Shown in pieces: positions 15,561 to 25,300 of a stretch of 64,000 nt of DNA (its first letter is position 1; the number at the start of each line of letters is the position of its first letter). The position numbers were made by a program, and so were the translations under genes. The notes beneath the pieces are model-generated. The model saw only the letters and a list, made by a program, of their open reading frames with translations, was not told the origin of the DNA and did not search any database. The stretch comes from NORP233 sp050186825 (GTDB lineage: Bacteria; Planctomycetota; J058), in assembly GCA_050186825.1 (NCBI GenBank), contig JBFWYD010000020.1, forward strand, positions 1 through 64,000, read 5' to 3'.

Positions 15561-16778
15561 TCACCCGCGTGCGTAGACCCGCTCGATTGCCTGTCGCCGC
15601 TGGTCAGGGAACAAGTGGCGGTAGCGACGCGCCATGGCCTCGCTCGTGTGGCCGAGCATCTCGTTGATCTCCCGCTGATCGACGCCCGCGCGGGCGAGGT
15701 TGGACGCCAGGCTGTGCCGCAGCGTGTGCCAGCCGATCTCCGAGAGGTCCGTTCCGCGCGTCACCCGCTTGAGGTTGTTGTGGAGCGTCTGCTCGGAGAG
15801 ATGGGTCCCGTCTTTCTTGCCCAAGAACAGGTAGCCCTCGCCTCCCGTCTTGAGCCGATGCTCTTGGAGTACGGTCAGCAGGCGCGGGTGGATCGCGACG
15901 CGGCGGCGCTTCCAGGTCTCCTTGCGGCTCTGCTTCCTCGAGCGGAGGACGATCGCGTCGGGCTCGACGTCGGCCCAGGTGAGGCGCACGATCTCCCCGC
16001 GCCGCGCGCCGGTGAAGGCGGCGACGCACACGGGCACGTAGGCCGCCTTGCCCTTCGCCAGGTCGATCAGCTCGTCGATCTCGTGCGGCTCGAGGACGCG
16101 CGCCTGCCGCAGGCGCTTCTCCTCGTCGGGGGTGAACACGCCCTCGCGGAGCAGCCGCTCGATCTCGTCGAGGGTGCGGAACTCGGGCGCCTCATCGACC
16201 TTGAGGCGCTCGAGGCCAGCCACCGGGTTCGCCGGGACGATGCCGGCATCGAGGGCGAAGCCGAACAGCCCGTGCAGCGTGGCCACCTCCTTGTTGACCG
16301 TGACTGCGCCCACCGTCCCGAGCCGCCAGGTCCGGTAGTCCTTCACGATCGGCCGCGTGATCTCCAGCGCCGGGGCTCGGCCGAGCTGGACCTCGGCCAG
16401 GTAGGCGGTGAAGTGGGCGAGTTGGATCTTCTCGGTCTTGCAGGTGGACTCGGCCTTGGCCGGCGGGGCTGCCTGCTCGAGGTAGCGGTCCACGACGTCC
16501 CCGATCAGCCTGGGCACCGCGGCTCGCCGAGGCTCGGGAACCGTCCGCGGACCGTCCGCACGCTCCAGGAGGAAGGTCGGGACGTCCCGATCGAGGGGGA
16601 CGATCAGCGCCCCCCGCCGGATCAGCTCCAGGCCGTGCGTGAGGCTGGCGGCCACCCGCTCCGCGTCGCGACGGCGCCGGTAGCTCCGGCTGTGCGCCCG
16701 CCCGGACCAGTGGAACCGGACGCGCCAGTTGCCGCGCTCGCTGTAAACCCTCGCACTGCCGTATCCAGACTCGCCCAC
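15561..16778 (-). CDS. tyrosine-type site-specific integrase
   Basis: 405 residues from a GTG at 16778 that follows AGGAGG by seven bases; this is better than the upstream GTG at 16817, which lacks a site. It has an N-terminal AP2-like arm-binding part (SARVYSERGNWRVRFHWSG), a SAM-like core-binding region (about 100-200), and the catalytic domain with TGARRGE (R259), HTLRHS (H351, R354), GHTS (H377) and RRYRHL (Tyr386). All catalytic residues are present. The gene lies 147 bp from a tRNA-Leu gene and reads away from it, which is typical for an element integrated at a tRNA 3' end. Confidence 0.93.
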   Translation of the reverse strand: MGESGYGSARVYSERGNWRVRFHWSGRAHSRSYRRRRDAERVAASLTHGLELIRRGALIVPLDRDVPTFLLERADGPRTVPEPRRAAVPRLIGDVVDRYLEQAAPPAKAESTCKTEKIQLAHFTAYLAEVQLGRAPALEITRPIVKDYRTWRLGTVGAVTVNKEVATLHGLFGFALDAGIVPANPVAGLERLKVDEAPEFRTLDEIERLLREGVFTPDEEKRLRQARVLEPHEIDELIDLAKGKAAYVPVCVAAFTGARRGEIVRLTWADVEPDAIVLRSRKQSRKETWKRRRVAIHPRLLTVLQEHRLKTGGEGYLFLGKKDGTHLSEQTLHNNLKRVTRGTDLSEIGWHTLRHSLASNLARAGVDQREINEMLGHTSEAMARRYRHLFPDQRRQAIERVYARG

Positions 16779-16826
16779 GGGGCGTCCTCCTCGTGTGGAG
16801 GAGGGGCATCGCGCCACCTCGTGGGG

Positions 16827-16834
16827 GTTCTACC
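16827..16834 (-). promoter_or_regulatory. GGTAGAAC box upstream of the integrase
   Basis: Minus-strand GGTAGAAC located about 50 bases before the chosen integrase GTG. Transcription from a TAGAAC -10 would leave a leader of about 40 bases containing the AGGAGG site. Confidence 0.4.
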
Positions 16835-16880
16835 TTCGTCACCCGGCGCTCGACGGACCGTCCGCAAACCGTCCGCAGCC

Positions 16881-16915
16881 CGGAAACGAAAGAGCCCCGA
16901 CCGAAGCCGGGGCTC
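16881..16915 (-). terminator. rho-independent terminator of tRNA-Leu
   Basis: On the minus strand GAGCCCCGGC-TTCG-GTCGGGGCTC forms a ten-pair stem with a TTCG tetraloop (one G-T pair), followed by TTTCGTTT. It begins nine bases after the tRNA. It separates tRNA transcription from the integrase gene. Confidence 0.8.
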
Positions 16916-16924
16916 GCATGTCGT

Positions 16925-17009
<85 letters not shown>

Positions 17010-17027
17010 GTGGTGAAGACGGTGCGG

Positions 17028-17055
17028 AGTATAGACGCGGCCGAGGCGCCGTCAA
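17028..17055 (-). promoter_or_regulatory. tRNA-Leu promoter
   Basis: Minus-strand TTGACG (17050-17055) and TATACT (17028-17033) are separated by 16 bases, a near-consensus housekeeping promoter ending 18 bases before the tRNA. Confidence 0.75.
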
Positions 17056-17077
17056 GGCTGCGCCGGAGACCGCAACG

Positions 17078-17105
17078 TTGTCTCGCGGGCCGGCTGGATT
17101 AGGAT
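17078..17105 (+). promoter_or_regulatory. probable promoter of the aminotransferase gene
   Basis: TTGTCT (17078-17083) and TAGGAT (17100-17105) are separated by 16 bases; the predicted start of transcription near 17112 leaves a short leader holding the GGAGGAG site. Confidence 0.5.
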
Positions 17106-17127
17106 CCGCGCGCACTCGGAGGAGCCC

Positions 17128-18360
<1,233 letters not shown>

Positions 18361-18362
18361 GC

Positions 18363-19064
18363 GTGCCCGCGCCCGAGCAGGACGTCGCCCCCTCCGCGGT
18401 CGAGCCCGAGCTCGCCGCGGAGCCCGACGTCGGCCCGGGCGCCCAGGTCTCGGCCTCCGCGGGTGACGCGGCTACGGTCGCGAGCGACGCGGACGCGGCG
18501 CGGGCGCCTGGGAGCGCCGAGCCGCCGGGAGCCTCCTCCTGGGGCGGCGCCCGCGAGGGGAAGCTCCCGCCGCCCTGGCTCCAGCCCGCCTTCGGCTACC
18601 CCGAGGTCGTGCGCTTCGGCTACCGCTTCGCGCTCGCCAGCCGGCTCGAGCGCGGCTTCTGGCTGCTCGGCTTCGCGGCCTGCCTGGTCGTGCTCGCGCT
18701 GGCCACCTTCAAGCTCTCGCCGGACCCGCACGGGATCGGCACGCACCAGCAGCTCGGCCTCCCGCCCTGCGGCTTCGTCGAGATGAGCGGCGGCTACCCC
18801 TGCCCCTCCTGCGGCTACACCACGACCTTCACGCTCGCCGCGCACGGGCGCCCGCTGGACGCCCTGCTCAACCAGCCCTTCGGCTTCTTCGTGTTCTGCC
18901 TGACCCTGGCCGCCGTGCCCCTGACCGCGCTCTCGGCCTTCGGCGGCGTCTCGCTGTTCGCCGCGAGCGAGCGCTGGCCGTGGCCGCGCCTCCTGGGCGG
19001 GATGGTCGCCGCCTGGCTCCTGGCGTGGGGCTACAAGTGCTACCTGGTGGCGTCCGCGGCCTGA
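18363..19064 (+). CDS. DUF2752 membrane protein
   Basis: 233 residues. After a low-complexity acidic N-terminus rich in Ala, Pro and Glu (about 1-75), the C-terminal half holds three hydrophobic segments and the DUF2752 signature GLPPCGFVEMSGGYPCPSCG with paired cysteines (CPSC), typical of small inner-membrane proteins of unknown role. The GTG start two bases after the aminotransferase stop suggests translational coupling. The long N-terminal extension is unusual for the family. Confidence 0.8.
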   Translation: MPAPEQDVAPSAVEPELAAEPDVGPGAQVSASAGDAATVASDADAARAPGSAEPPGASSWGGAREGKLPPPWLQPAFGYPEVVRFGYRFALASRLERGFWLLGFAACLVVLALATFKLSPDPHGIGTHQQLGLPPCGFVEMSGGYPCPSCGYTTTFTLAAHGRPLDALLNQPFGFFVFCLTLAAVPLTALSAFGGVSLFAASERWPWPRLLGGMVAAWLLAWGYKCYLVASAA

Positions 19065-19085
19065 ACTGAGCGGCCGCCGCTCAGT
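19065..19085. terminator. perfect palindrome between convergent genes
   Basis: ACTGAGCGGC-C-GCCGCTCAGT forms a ten-pair stem around a single base. It adjoins or covers the stop codons of the two convergent genes. There is no U-run, so a bidirectional stop or mRNA end-protecting hairpin is likely. Confidence 0.5.
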
Positions 19086-20022
19086 CCTCGCGCGGCGTGA
19101 CGCTCCCCTTGAGGTCGACCAGGACGCAGCGCCAGCGCAGGGGCGCGTCGCCGCGCGGGTCGTCCACGGTGCGCCAGGGCTCCTTGGCGCGCTCGACGGC
19201 CTGGGCGATCCCGTCGAAGAGCACGCGCCTGCCCACGGCCTTCTTCAGCGCCTCGGCGCGCTCGGCCGGGACCTCCACCCGCGCGCGCAGGAAGCCCGCC
19301 CGCACGGTGGCCTGGGTCTTGCCGTCCTGGCTCTCGACCGCGACCAGCTCGCCGAAGTCGGCCATCTCCAGCTTCTGGAGCTTCTCGGGCAGCTCCTTGG
19401 GCTTGTTCTCGTCGCAGAGGGCCTCGACTCGCAGCGCCATCTGACCGGCGGTCAGGATCGACTTGGCGAAGCCGGGCACGAGCTCGGCGCTCGGGACCGG
19501 GCCCCAGGTCGACTCGTTCTTCTGGGTCGGGCGGAGCGAGAGCACGAGCTGGTCGTCGGCCAGCGCCCACACGCTGCGGGTCACCCGCGACTCCTGCTGG
19601 CGCGTGTCGAAGGTCACGTTCGCATCGACGGTCACGGCGTCGCGATGCACGACGACCGCGAGCAGCTTGGCCTGGGCCACGAGCAGCGGCTCGCCCTCCC
19701 AGTTGGGCTTGGGCTTGCCGTGATTGAAGAGGCGGGCCACGAAGCCCTCCTCCTTGCCCTGGTGCGCGGCGCGGTAGGCCGGGTGGGCGAAGCCGAGGAA
19801 GGCGCCGGCCACCGCCTCGGGGCGGATGCTCCGCTCGTTGACCCGCAGCCCGCTGCCCTTGACCAGGAGCCGCGTGCGGCTGCGCGCCTGGAACCACTGG
19901 CGCACGCGCTGCTCGGCGAGCTGCTGCGCCTTCTTGACCTTGCGCTTCTCGTCCTTGCCCTGCGCCAGCGCGGGCGCGCAGAGCGCGAGCAAGCAGAGGC
20001 CCGTCAGGGTGACGCGGGTCAT
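19081..20022 (-). CDS. secreted hypothetical protein
   Basis: 313 residues with a signal peptide (MTRVTLTGLCLLALCAPALA) and a charged mature protein. GGAGGAG lies before the ATG at 20022. The mature part starts with a Lys/Arg/Gln-rich helix (KRKVKKAQQLAEQRVRQWF), followed by beta-rich sequence. No catalytic motif or named domain is recognised. It precedes, on the same strand, nothing within 17 bases of its end except the palindromic stop; the NRDE gene lies 20 bases upstream and may share its message. Confidence 0.7.
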   Translation of the reverse strand: MTRVTLTGLCLLALCAPALAQGKDEKRKVKKAQQLAEQRVRQWFQARSRTRLLVKGSGLRVNERSIRPEAVAGAFLGFAHPAYRAAHQGKEEGFVARLFNHGKPKPNWEGEPLLVAQAKLLAVVVHRDAVTVDANVTFDTRQQESRVTRSVWALADDQLVLSLRPTQKNESTWGPVPSAELVPGFAKSILTAGQMALRVEALCDENKPKELPEKLQKLEMADFGELVAVESQDGKTQATVRAGFLRARVEVPAERAEALKKAVGRRVLFDGIAQAVERAKEPWRTVDDPRGDAPLRWRCVLVDLKGSVTPRED

Positions 20023-20042
20023 GGGAGCTCCTCCCGGCGCGC

Positions 20043-20837
20043 TCACGGGCAGGCGCCGGCGCCGATGGCGAAGCGATGACGGACTCGACCGGCCGCGCGG
20101 CCGGAGCGGTCCACCGTCTCCTCCCAGAGCGAGACCTCGCCCTCGGGGGTCGCGGTCAGGGCGGTGCGCGCGCGTGTCCCGTAGGCCGGGCCGGTCAGGA
20201 ACACCGCCGAGAGGAAGCGCTCGAGCTCGGGCCCGACGCCCGTGTCGGGGAGCTCCCGATCGGGCGGGCGGCGCTCGTCCTGGAGCAGGCGCAGGAGCTC
20301 CTCCTCGAGGGGGACTGCGCCGGGGCGCTCGGCCGCGGCGCAGGCGGCCTCGAGCAGCCCCTTGGCGCGCACGACCTTGGGCCAGGGCGTGTCGAGCTGG
20401 GCGTTGCTCAGCCCGTACCAGCCCGGCTCGAGCGGGCGCGGCTCGGGACCCCGGTTGCTGGCCCACCACAGCTCGCCGCGCTGGAGATCGCCGAGGAGCA
20501 GGTTCATTCCGCCCGCCTCGGAGAGGTCGGTCGCGGCCAGGAACTCGCCGGGCGCGCGCTCGTCGCGCAGGAAGTCGCGCGCCAGCGCGCCGCGGCTGCG
20601 CGGGGGCGCCGCCTCGCTGCGCGGCTCGCGCACGTTGGTCACCGCCGCGAAGCGCCCGCCGCGCGTGATCCCCAGCCAGGTGCCGCCCGCCTCGAGGTCG
20701 CGCCCCGCGAGCAGGTCGGGGGCGTCGATCCAGAACGCGGCCGGCGCCGCCGGGCGGTCGTGGTACTCGTCGCGGTTGGCGGCCAGCACCAGGCGGTGGC
20801 GCGGGCCGGTCTGCCAGCCGAAGACGATCAGGCACAT
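20043..20837 (-). CDS. NRDE (TANGO2-like) family protein
   Basis: 264 residues. The N-terminal MCLIVFGWQ with Cys2 and the signature AANRDEYHDRP (about 19-29) define the NRDE/TANGO2 family, an Ntn-hydrolase-like group whose eukaryotic members are linked to haem or lipid handling; the bacterial role is unclear. AGREDLEAGGTWLG-like sequence (GRDLEAGGTWLGIT) is another family block. The start at 20837 follows GGAGGG. Size is normal. Confidence 0.88.
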   Translation of the reverse strand: MCLIVFGWQTGPRHRLVLAANRDEYHDRPAAPAAFWIDAPDLLAGRDLEAGGTWLGITRGGRFAAVTNVREPRSEAAPPRSRGALARDFLRDERAPGEFLAATDLSEAGGMNLLLGDLQRGELWWASNRGPEPRPLEPGWYGLSNAQLDTPWPKVVRAKGLLEAACAAAERPGAVPLEEELLRLLQDERRPPDRELPDTGVGPELERFLSAVFLTGPAYGTRARTALTATPEGEVSLWEETVDRSGRAAGRVRHRFAIGAGACP

Positions 20838-20860
20838 CCGCGGGCCCTCCGGCGGAGAGC

Positions 20861-22198
20861 CTACTTCTTGAAGGGCTGGATGCCGCGCGCGCCGTCGGCG
20901 CCGATCGCCGGGATGATCGACTTCTGCCAGTCCATCAGCGCCTCGCCCTTCTTGTAGGGCTTCGGGTAGCGGCTCATGGTGAAGTCGATCCGGCCCTTGG
21001 GCAGCTGGTCGTAGCCCGCGTAGGTCTTCCCGGCGAAGAAGGGCATCGAGTAGTCGCCCAGGCCCGCGCTCTTGCGCACGGCGTCGATCTCCTCGCCCTT
21101 GGCGAAGTTCGAGGTCATGTTGCCCCACTGGCTCCAGCGATCGACCCAGGCCTGCTCGAGCTTGGCCATGAACTTGGGCAGCTCGTGCACGTTCCCCGAG
21201 TTGGGGCAGGTCAGCTCGTCCTCGAAGTCCTTGGCGTTGCACTTGGGGCTGCCGCCGTCGCCCACGTCCGCGCCGGCGAACAGATAGAAGAGGTTGTTCT
21301 TGAGCGTCAGGGTCTCGGCGCCGAACTTGGTCATGAGGCCGGCCTGCGCGCCGTTGAACAGCACGTTGTTCTCGACCAGGTAGCTGCCCGACTGGGCCTT
21401 GCGCGGGTCGAGCGAGAGCGCGCGGCCTTCGATCGTGCTCCCGCAGGCCACGGTGTTGTTGCGGATGATGAACTTCGGCTGGCCCCAGCCGCTGCCCGCG
21501 ATCGCCTCGATCCCGCGGCCCTGGTAGCCGAGGATCAGGTTGTTCTCGATCACGACCTCGCCCGAGCCGCCCGCCTTGACGCTGATCCCCCACCAGGGGT
21601 TGTTGATCAGGATGTTGTTGCGGACCGTGAAGCTCCCCTTGCCGAGGAGCTCGATGCAGGGGTCGCTGCCGCTCTTCTTCTTGTTGATCCCGCGGTAGCC
21701 CCAGCAGCAGTTGTCCGAGTGCCCCTCGATCCGGGGCATGCTCCCGCCCTCGTTGTCCGAGTAGTAGTAGAGGGCCGTGCCGCGGTCGATGCAGAAGCCG
21801 TCGATGGTCACGTCCGTGACCTTGTTCATGGAGTCGTCGATCTGGAACACCTCACGCGTGTCGCCCTGCACGTCCGGGGCGCCCGTGATGATCGTGAGGT
21901 GCTTGAAGGGGTCGCGCGCGCTCCAGTCCTTGGCCCAGCCGCCCTCGAGGGTCACCTGGCCGGCCGTGATCTTGGGCATCACGCCCTTCTTGCCCTGGCC
22001 GTTGTAGACCCCCTCGGCCACGTGCACGACGTCGCCGGGCTGGAGCGAGCTCATGGCCTTCCAGAGCAGCTTGATCGGCTTCTCCTTGCTCCCGTCACCG
22101 TCGTTGCTGCCGGTGTCCTTGGAGACGTAGACGTCGCGCGCGCTCGCGAGGGGGACGCTGGTGACGAGGGCCAGGGCCAGCAGGGCGATCCGCTGCAT
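20861..22198 (-). CDS. secreted right-handed beta-helix protein
   Basis: 445 residues with a signal peptide (MQRIALLALALVTSVPLASA). The mature start RDVYVSKDTGSNDGDGSKEKP is the usual opening of DUF1565/pectate-lyase-like beta-helix proteins. Multiple short N-rich coils follow (FTVRNNILINNPWWGI, VVIENNLILGYQGRGI, FIIRNNTVACGS, YLVENNVLFNG, LTLKNNLFYLF), which is the parallel beta-helix ladder. Catalytic residues of a specific lyase are not evident. It may bind or cut polysaccharide outside the cell. Confidence 0.8.
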   Translation of the reverse strand: MQRIALLALALVTSVPLASARDVYVSKDTGSNDGDGSKEKPIKLLWKAMSSLQPGDVVHVAEGVYNGQGKKGVMPKITAGQVTLEGGWAKDWSARDPFKHLTIITGAPDVQGDTREVFQIDDSMNKVTDVTIDGFCIDRGTALYYYSDNEGGSMPRIEGHSDNCCWGYRGINKKKSGSDPCIELLGKGSFTVRNNILINNPWWGISVKAGGSGEVVIENNLILGYQGRGIEAIAGSGWGQPKFIIRNNTVACGSTIEGRALSLDPRKAQSGSYLVENNVLFNGAQAGLMTKFGAETLTLKNNLFYLFAGADVGDGGSPKCNAKDFEDELTCPNSGNVHELPKFMAKLEQAWVDRWSQWGNMTSNFAKGEEIDAVRKSAGLGDYSMPFFAGKTYAGYDQLPKGRIDFTMSRYPKPYKKGEALMDWQKSIIPAIGADGARGIQPFKK

Positions 22199-22296
22199 GG
22201 GACTCTCCTTGTTGAGGGGCCAGACCCTAGCCGGGCCCGCGGGCCGGGGAAAGGGTGCCCGGCCCGCGACCCTGCGGCGGCGGTATCGTGGCGGGC

Positions 22297-22473
22297 GTGG
22301 AGCCCGGAGCTACGGATCCAGACGAGCGCGCGCGGGCCGCGGCCGCCCTGGACGAGGCGATCGCCGCCTGCCGCCAGGCCCTGCGGGCCGCCCTGGCCGC
22401 CCGCGACCAGGTCAAGGTCCAGGAGCTGCAGGCGCACCTGGCGCACCTGATCCAGAAGAAGGCCCGCGCGTGA
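22297..22473 (+). CDS. small helical protein upstream of the tandem kinase
   Basis: 58 residues from a GTG at 22297. It is nearly all helix, rich in Ala, Arg and Gln (RAAAALDEAIAACRQALRAA). The stop overlaps the kinase start in the sequence GTGA, so the two are translationally coupled. TATCGT at 22284 may serve as a -10 with a very short leader. It may be a kinase partner, but no family is recognised. Confidence 0.55.
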   Translation: MEPGATDPDERARAAAALDEAIAACRQALRAALAARDQVKVQELQAHLAHLIQKKARA

Positions 22474-24536
22474 GCGCGCCGGCGGCGAGCGGCCCCGCCG
22501 AGCTGCTGCAGCGCCTCCTCGACAAGGCCCGGATCACGGCCGAGGACCAGGCCGCCCTCCAGGCCGGCGGGCTCGCGCTCGGGCCCTACCGCGTCGAGGG
22601 CCGGCTCGGCCGCGGGGGCATGGGCGCGGTGCTCGCGGCCAAGGACACCCGACTCGGGCGCGACGTGGCGCTCAAGGTGATCCCGCCCGACGCGGACCCC
22701 CAGGTCCGCGGGCGCTTCCAGCGCGAGGCCCAGGCCATGGCGCTCCTCGACCACCCGCACGTGGTCCGGGTGTTCGCGCTCGAGGAGGTGGACGGGCTGA
22801 GCTTCCTGGTCCTCGAGCGGGTCCAGGGGATCTCGCTCCAGCGCCGCCTGCTGCGCGAGGGCGCGCTCCCGCAGCACGAGGCCTGGCGGCTGCTGCGCCA
22901 CGTGACCCGCGCCCTGGCCGCGGCCGAGGCGGCCGGCGTGCTCCATCGGGACATAAAGCCCGGGAACGTGCTCTGGGTGCCGGACGCCCAGACCTACAAG
23001 GTGTGCGACTTCGGCCTGGCCCGCCTCCAGGGCGCGCAGAGCGACCTGACCGTCGAGGGCACCACCATGGGCACGCCCTTCTACATGAGCCCCGAGCAGG
23101 TCCGCGGCCAGGAGCTCGACGGGCGCTCGGACATGTACAGCCTGGGCATGTCGCTGTTCGAGGCGCTGACCGGGCGCGTCCCCTTCAGCGACGGGCCGGT
23201 GGGCGCGGTGCTCGTGCGCCGGCTCGAGGCGGACGTCCCCGACCTGCGCCAGGTCGCCCCCGCGGTCGCGCCCGCGCTCGCGGCCGTCGTCGCGCGGCTG
23301 TGCGCGCGCGAGCGCGACGAGCGCTTCGCGAGCTGGGCCGAGCTCGACCGCCTGCTCGATCAGCAGAGCGAGGTCGGCGCGTCCCCGCCGCGCCCGGCCC
23401 TGTCGGACGCGCAGCGCGAGCAGCTCGACACGGCCGCGCTCGAGGGGGGGGCGATCCCGCTCCCCGACGCCGCGACCGCCTTCGTGCCCCCGCCCGGCGG
23501 CGCGTTGCCCACGGCCACGCGGCCCCCCAGCGACGAGCCGCCCGAGGCCACCTGGCGCGAGCCGGAGATCGGCGAGGTGCTCGGCAACTACCAGCTCGAG
23601 CGCGTGCTCGGGCGCGGGGGGATGGGCGTGATCTACCTGGCGCGCAAGACGCCGGGCGAGGAGCGCTTCGCGGTCAAGGCCCAGCTCGTGGGCCAGGGCG
23701 AGGACGGCGAGCGGCGGCGGGAGCGCTTCAAGCAGGAGGTCCAGGCCCTGCGCCGGCTGGCTCATCCCAACGTGGTGCGCGTCCACGCCTACGGGCGCAA
23801 GGGCCCCTTCGACTGGTACGCCATGGACTACGTCGAGGGCGACGACCTCAAGCACGTCCTGAGCGAGGGCACGCTGACCCTCGCCGACAAGCTCACGCTG
23901 TTCGTGAACGTGTGCAAGGCCATGGAGCACGCCCACGAGCGCGGGATCGCGCACCGCGACCTGAAGCCAGCCAACGTGCTGGTGGACGCCCAGAAGCAGC
24001 CCCACGTGCTCGACTTCGGCCTGGCCAAGGTGCTCGACGGCGGCTCGGGCCTGACGCGCACTGGCGCCTTCCTGGGCACGCCCCACTACATGGCCCCGGA
24101 GCAGTTCCTGAACCCCAAGGACGCGGACCACCGCACCGACGTGTTCGCGCTGGGCGTGATCCTGTTCGAGCTCCTGACCGGCCAGCGCCCCTTCGAGGGC
24201 GACACCGCGGGCGAGGTCTCCTACAAGATCATGCGCGAGCGCCCGCCGCGGCCGAGCAAGCTCAGCCCGCATCTCGACCCGGCCGTGGACGAGGTCGTGC
24301 TCAAGGCGCTCGAGCGCGACCCCGAGCGCCGCTACCCCGACGTGCGCGAGCTGAAGAAGGCCGTGATCCGCTACCGCCGCGGCACCGCCCAGCGCGCGGG
24401 CCTGGGCGCGCGGATCGGCGAGGCGCTCGCGCGCTGGTACGCGGAGCACAAGGTGGGCTTCCTGGTCGGGCTGCTGGTGGGGCTCCTGCTCTACACGCCC
24501 CTGGTGGTCGCGCTCTACTACCTGCTCGGCGGCTGA
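22470..24536 (+). CDS. Ser/Thr protein kinase with two tandem kinase domains
   Basis: 688 residues. Kinase domain 1 (about 40-295) has GRGGMG, the ATP lysine in VALKV (K69), HRDIKPGN (D161), DFG (180-182) and GTPFYMSPEQ. Kinase domain 2 (about 374-635) has GRGGMG again, AVKAQL (K403), HRDLKPAN (D497), DFG (515-517) and GTPHYMAPEQ. Both look catalytically complete. A linker of about 75 residues rich in Pro and Ala joins them, and one hydrophobic segment near the C-terminus (about 662-685) anchors the protein with both kinases in the cytoplasm; no sensor domain follows. The GTG start overlaps the stop of the small upstream gene. A PknB-like family member, but the duplicate catalytic unit is uncommon. 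Confidence 0.93.
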   Translation: MSAPAASGPAELLQRLLDKARITAEDQAALQAGGLALGPYRVEGRLGRGGMGAVLAAKDTRLGRDVALKVIPPDADPQVRGRFQREAQAMALLDHPHVVRVFALEEVDGLSFLVLERVQGISLQRRLLREGALPQHEAWRLLRHVTRALAAAEAAGVLHRDIKPGNVLWVPDAQTYKVCDFGLARLQGAQSDLTVEGTTMGTPFYMSPEQVRGQELDGRSDMYSLGMSLFEALTGRVPFSDGPVGAVLVRRLEADVPDLRQVAPAVAPALAAVVARLCARERDERFASWAELDRLLDQQSEVGASPPRPALSDAQREQLDTAALEGGAIPLPDAATAFVPPPGGALPTATRPPSDEPPEATWREPEIGEVLGNYQLERVLGRGGMGVIYLARKTPGEERFAVKAQLVGQGEDGERRRERFKQEVQALRRLAHPNVVRVHAYGRKGPFDWYAMDYVEGDDLKHVLSEGTLTLADKLTLFVNVCKAMEHAHERGIAHRDLKPANVLVDAQKQPHVLDFGLAKVLDGGSGLTRTGAFLGTPHYMAPEQFLNPKDADHRTDVFALGVILFELLTGQRPFEGDTAGEVSYKIMRERPPRPSKLSPHLDPAVDEVVLKALERDPERRYPDVRELKKAVIRYRRGTAQRAGLGARIGEALARWYAEHKVGFLVGLLVGLLLYTPLVVALYYLLGG

Positions 24537-25112
24537 TCAGGGGCGCAGCTTGGCCAGCCCCTTGGCCAGGCGCTCGCGGGCGCGGGCGAGCAGGGTGCCG
24601 ATCCGATCGGCCGGGACGCCGAGCGCCTGGCCGACCTCCTGGTAGCTGCGGTTGCCCTCGTAGAAGAGCTGGAGCGCGAGGCGGTCGCGGTCGCCGAGCG
24701 AGGCGAGCTGCTGGCGCACGAGCTGGTCGCGCTCGCTGGTGTGGGCCACGTCGCTGGGAGAGGGGTCGGCGGCGCGCAGCTCGGCGGGCTCCGCGAGCAG
24801 GTCGGGGCGGCGGCGGCGCAGCGAGCGGCCGGCCGCGCGGCGGGCGAGCACGCGCAGCCAGGTGGCGAGGGAGGAGCGGCCCTGGAAGCGGGCCAGGGCT
24901 GCCCGCTCGCGCGCGAGCAGCTCGGCGAAGACCTCGGCGCACACGTCCTGGGCGAGGTCCTGGGGGTCGGCGACGCCGAGCTTGCTCAGCGCGCGCTCGG
25001 CGGCGTTCAGCACCAGCGGCTGGTAGCGGGTGTGCAGGCGCTGCCAGGCGGCCGCGTCTCCCGCCACGCAGGCGGCGACCAGCTCGGCCTCGCTCTTTCC
25101 CTCGTCGCTCAC
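24537..25112 (-). CDS. ECF-type RNA polymerase sigma factor
   Basis: 191 residues. Region 2 lies at LHTRYQPLV...DPQDLAQDVCAEVFAELL (about 27-68) and region 4 at LASLGDRDRLALQLFYEGNRSYQEVGQALGV with a helix-turn-helix (about 137-180), ending in RARERLAKGLAKLRP. It directs polymerase to a specific promoter set. It is the last gene of a minus-strand group with the EF-hand and FecR-type genes, and it converges with the tandem kinase, whose stop it abuts. The GTG start at 25112 has only a weak site; the boundary of the start is less certain. Confidence 0.88.
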   Translation of the reverse strand: MSDEGKSEAELVAACVAGDAAAWQRLHTRYQPLVLNAAERALSKLGVADPQDLAQDVCAEVFAELLARERAALARFQGRSSLATWLRVLARRAAGRSLRRRRPDLLAEPAELRAADPSPSDVAHTSERDQLVRQQLASLGDRDRLALQLFYEGNRSYQEVGQALGVPADRIGTLLARARERLAKGLAKLRP

Positions 25113-25300
25113 GTCGGCCTGGACCCCAGGATGCGGGGGCTCAGCATAGGCGGCGTCGCCGAACGCAGCGCGCCCTCGCGCGCCGCCCGCTTTGGCGGGA
25201 GGCGTCGAGGGCGCGCGGCGAGAGCGGTCACTGCCATGGATGGCGCGGGCGCCGGCAAGGGGCTCTCCACCCAGCTCGACGACGCCCGACGCGCTCACGA

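Noticed and set aside
22227..24449. Long ORF antisense to the tandem kinase, and other long antisense frames (6951-9167 plus, 11034-12788 plus, 40851-44120 minus)
   Set aside because: These are mirror frames of GC-rich genes, with no domain likeness and no translation start signals.
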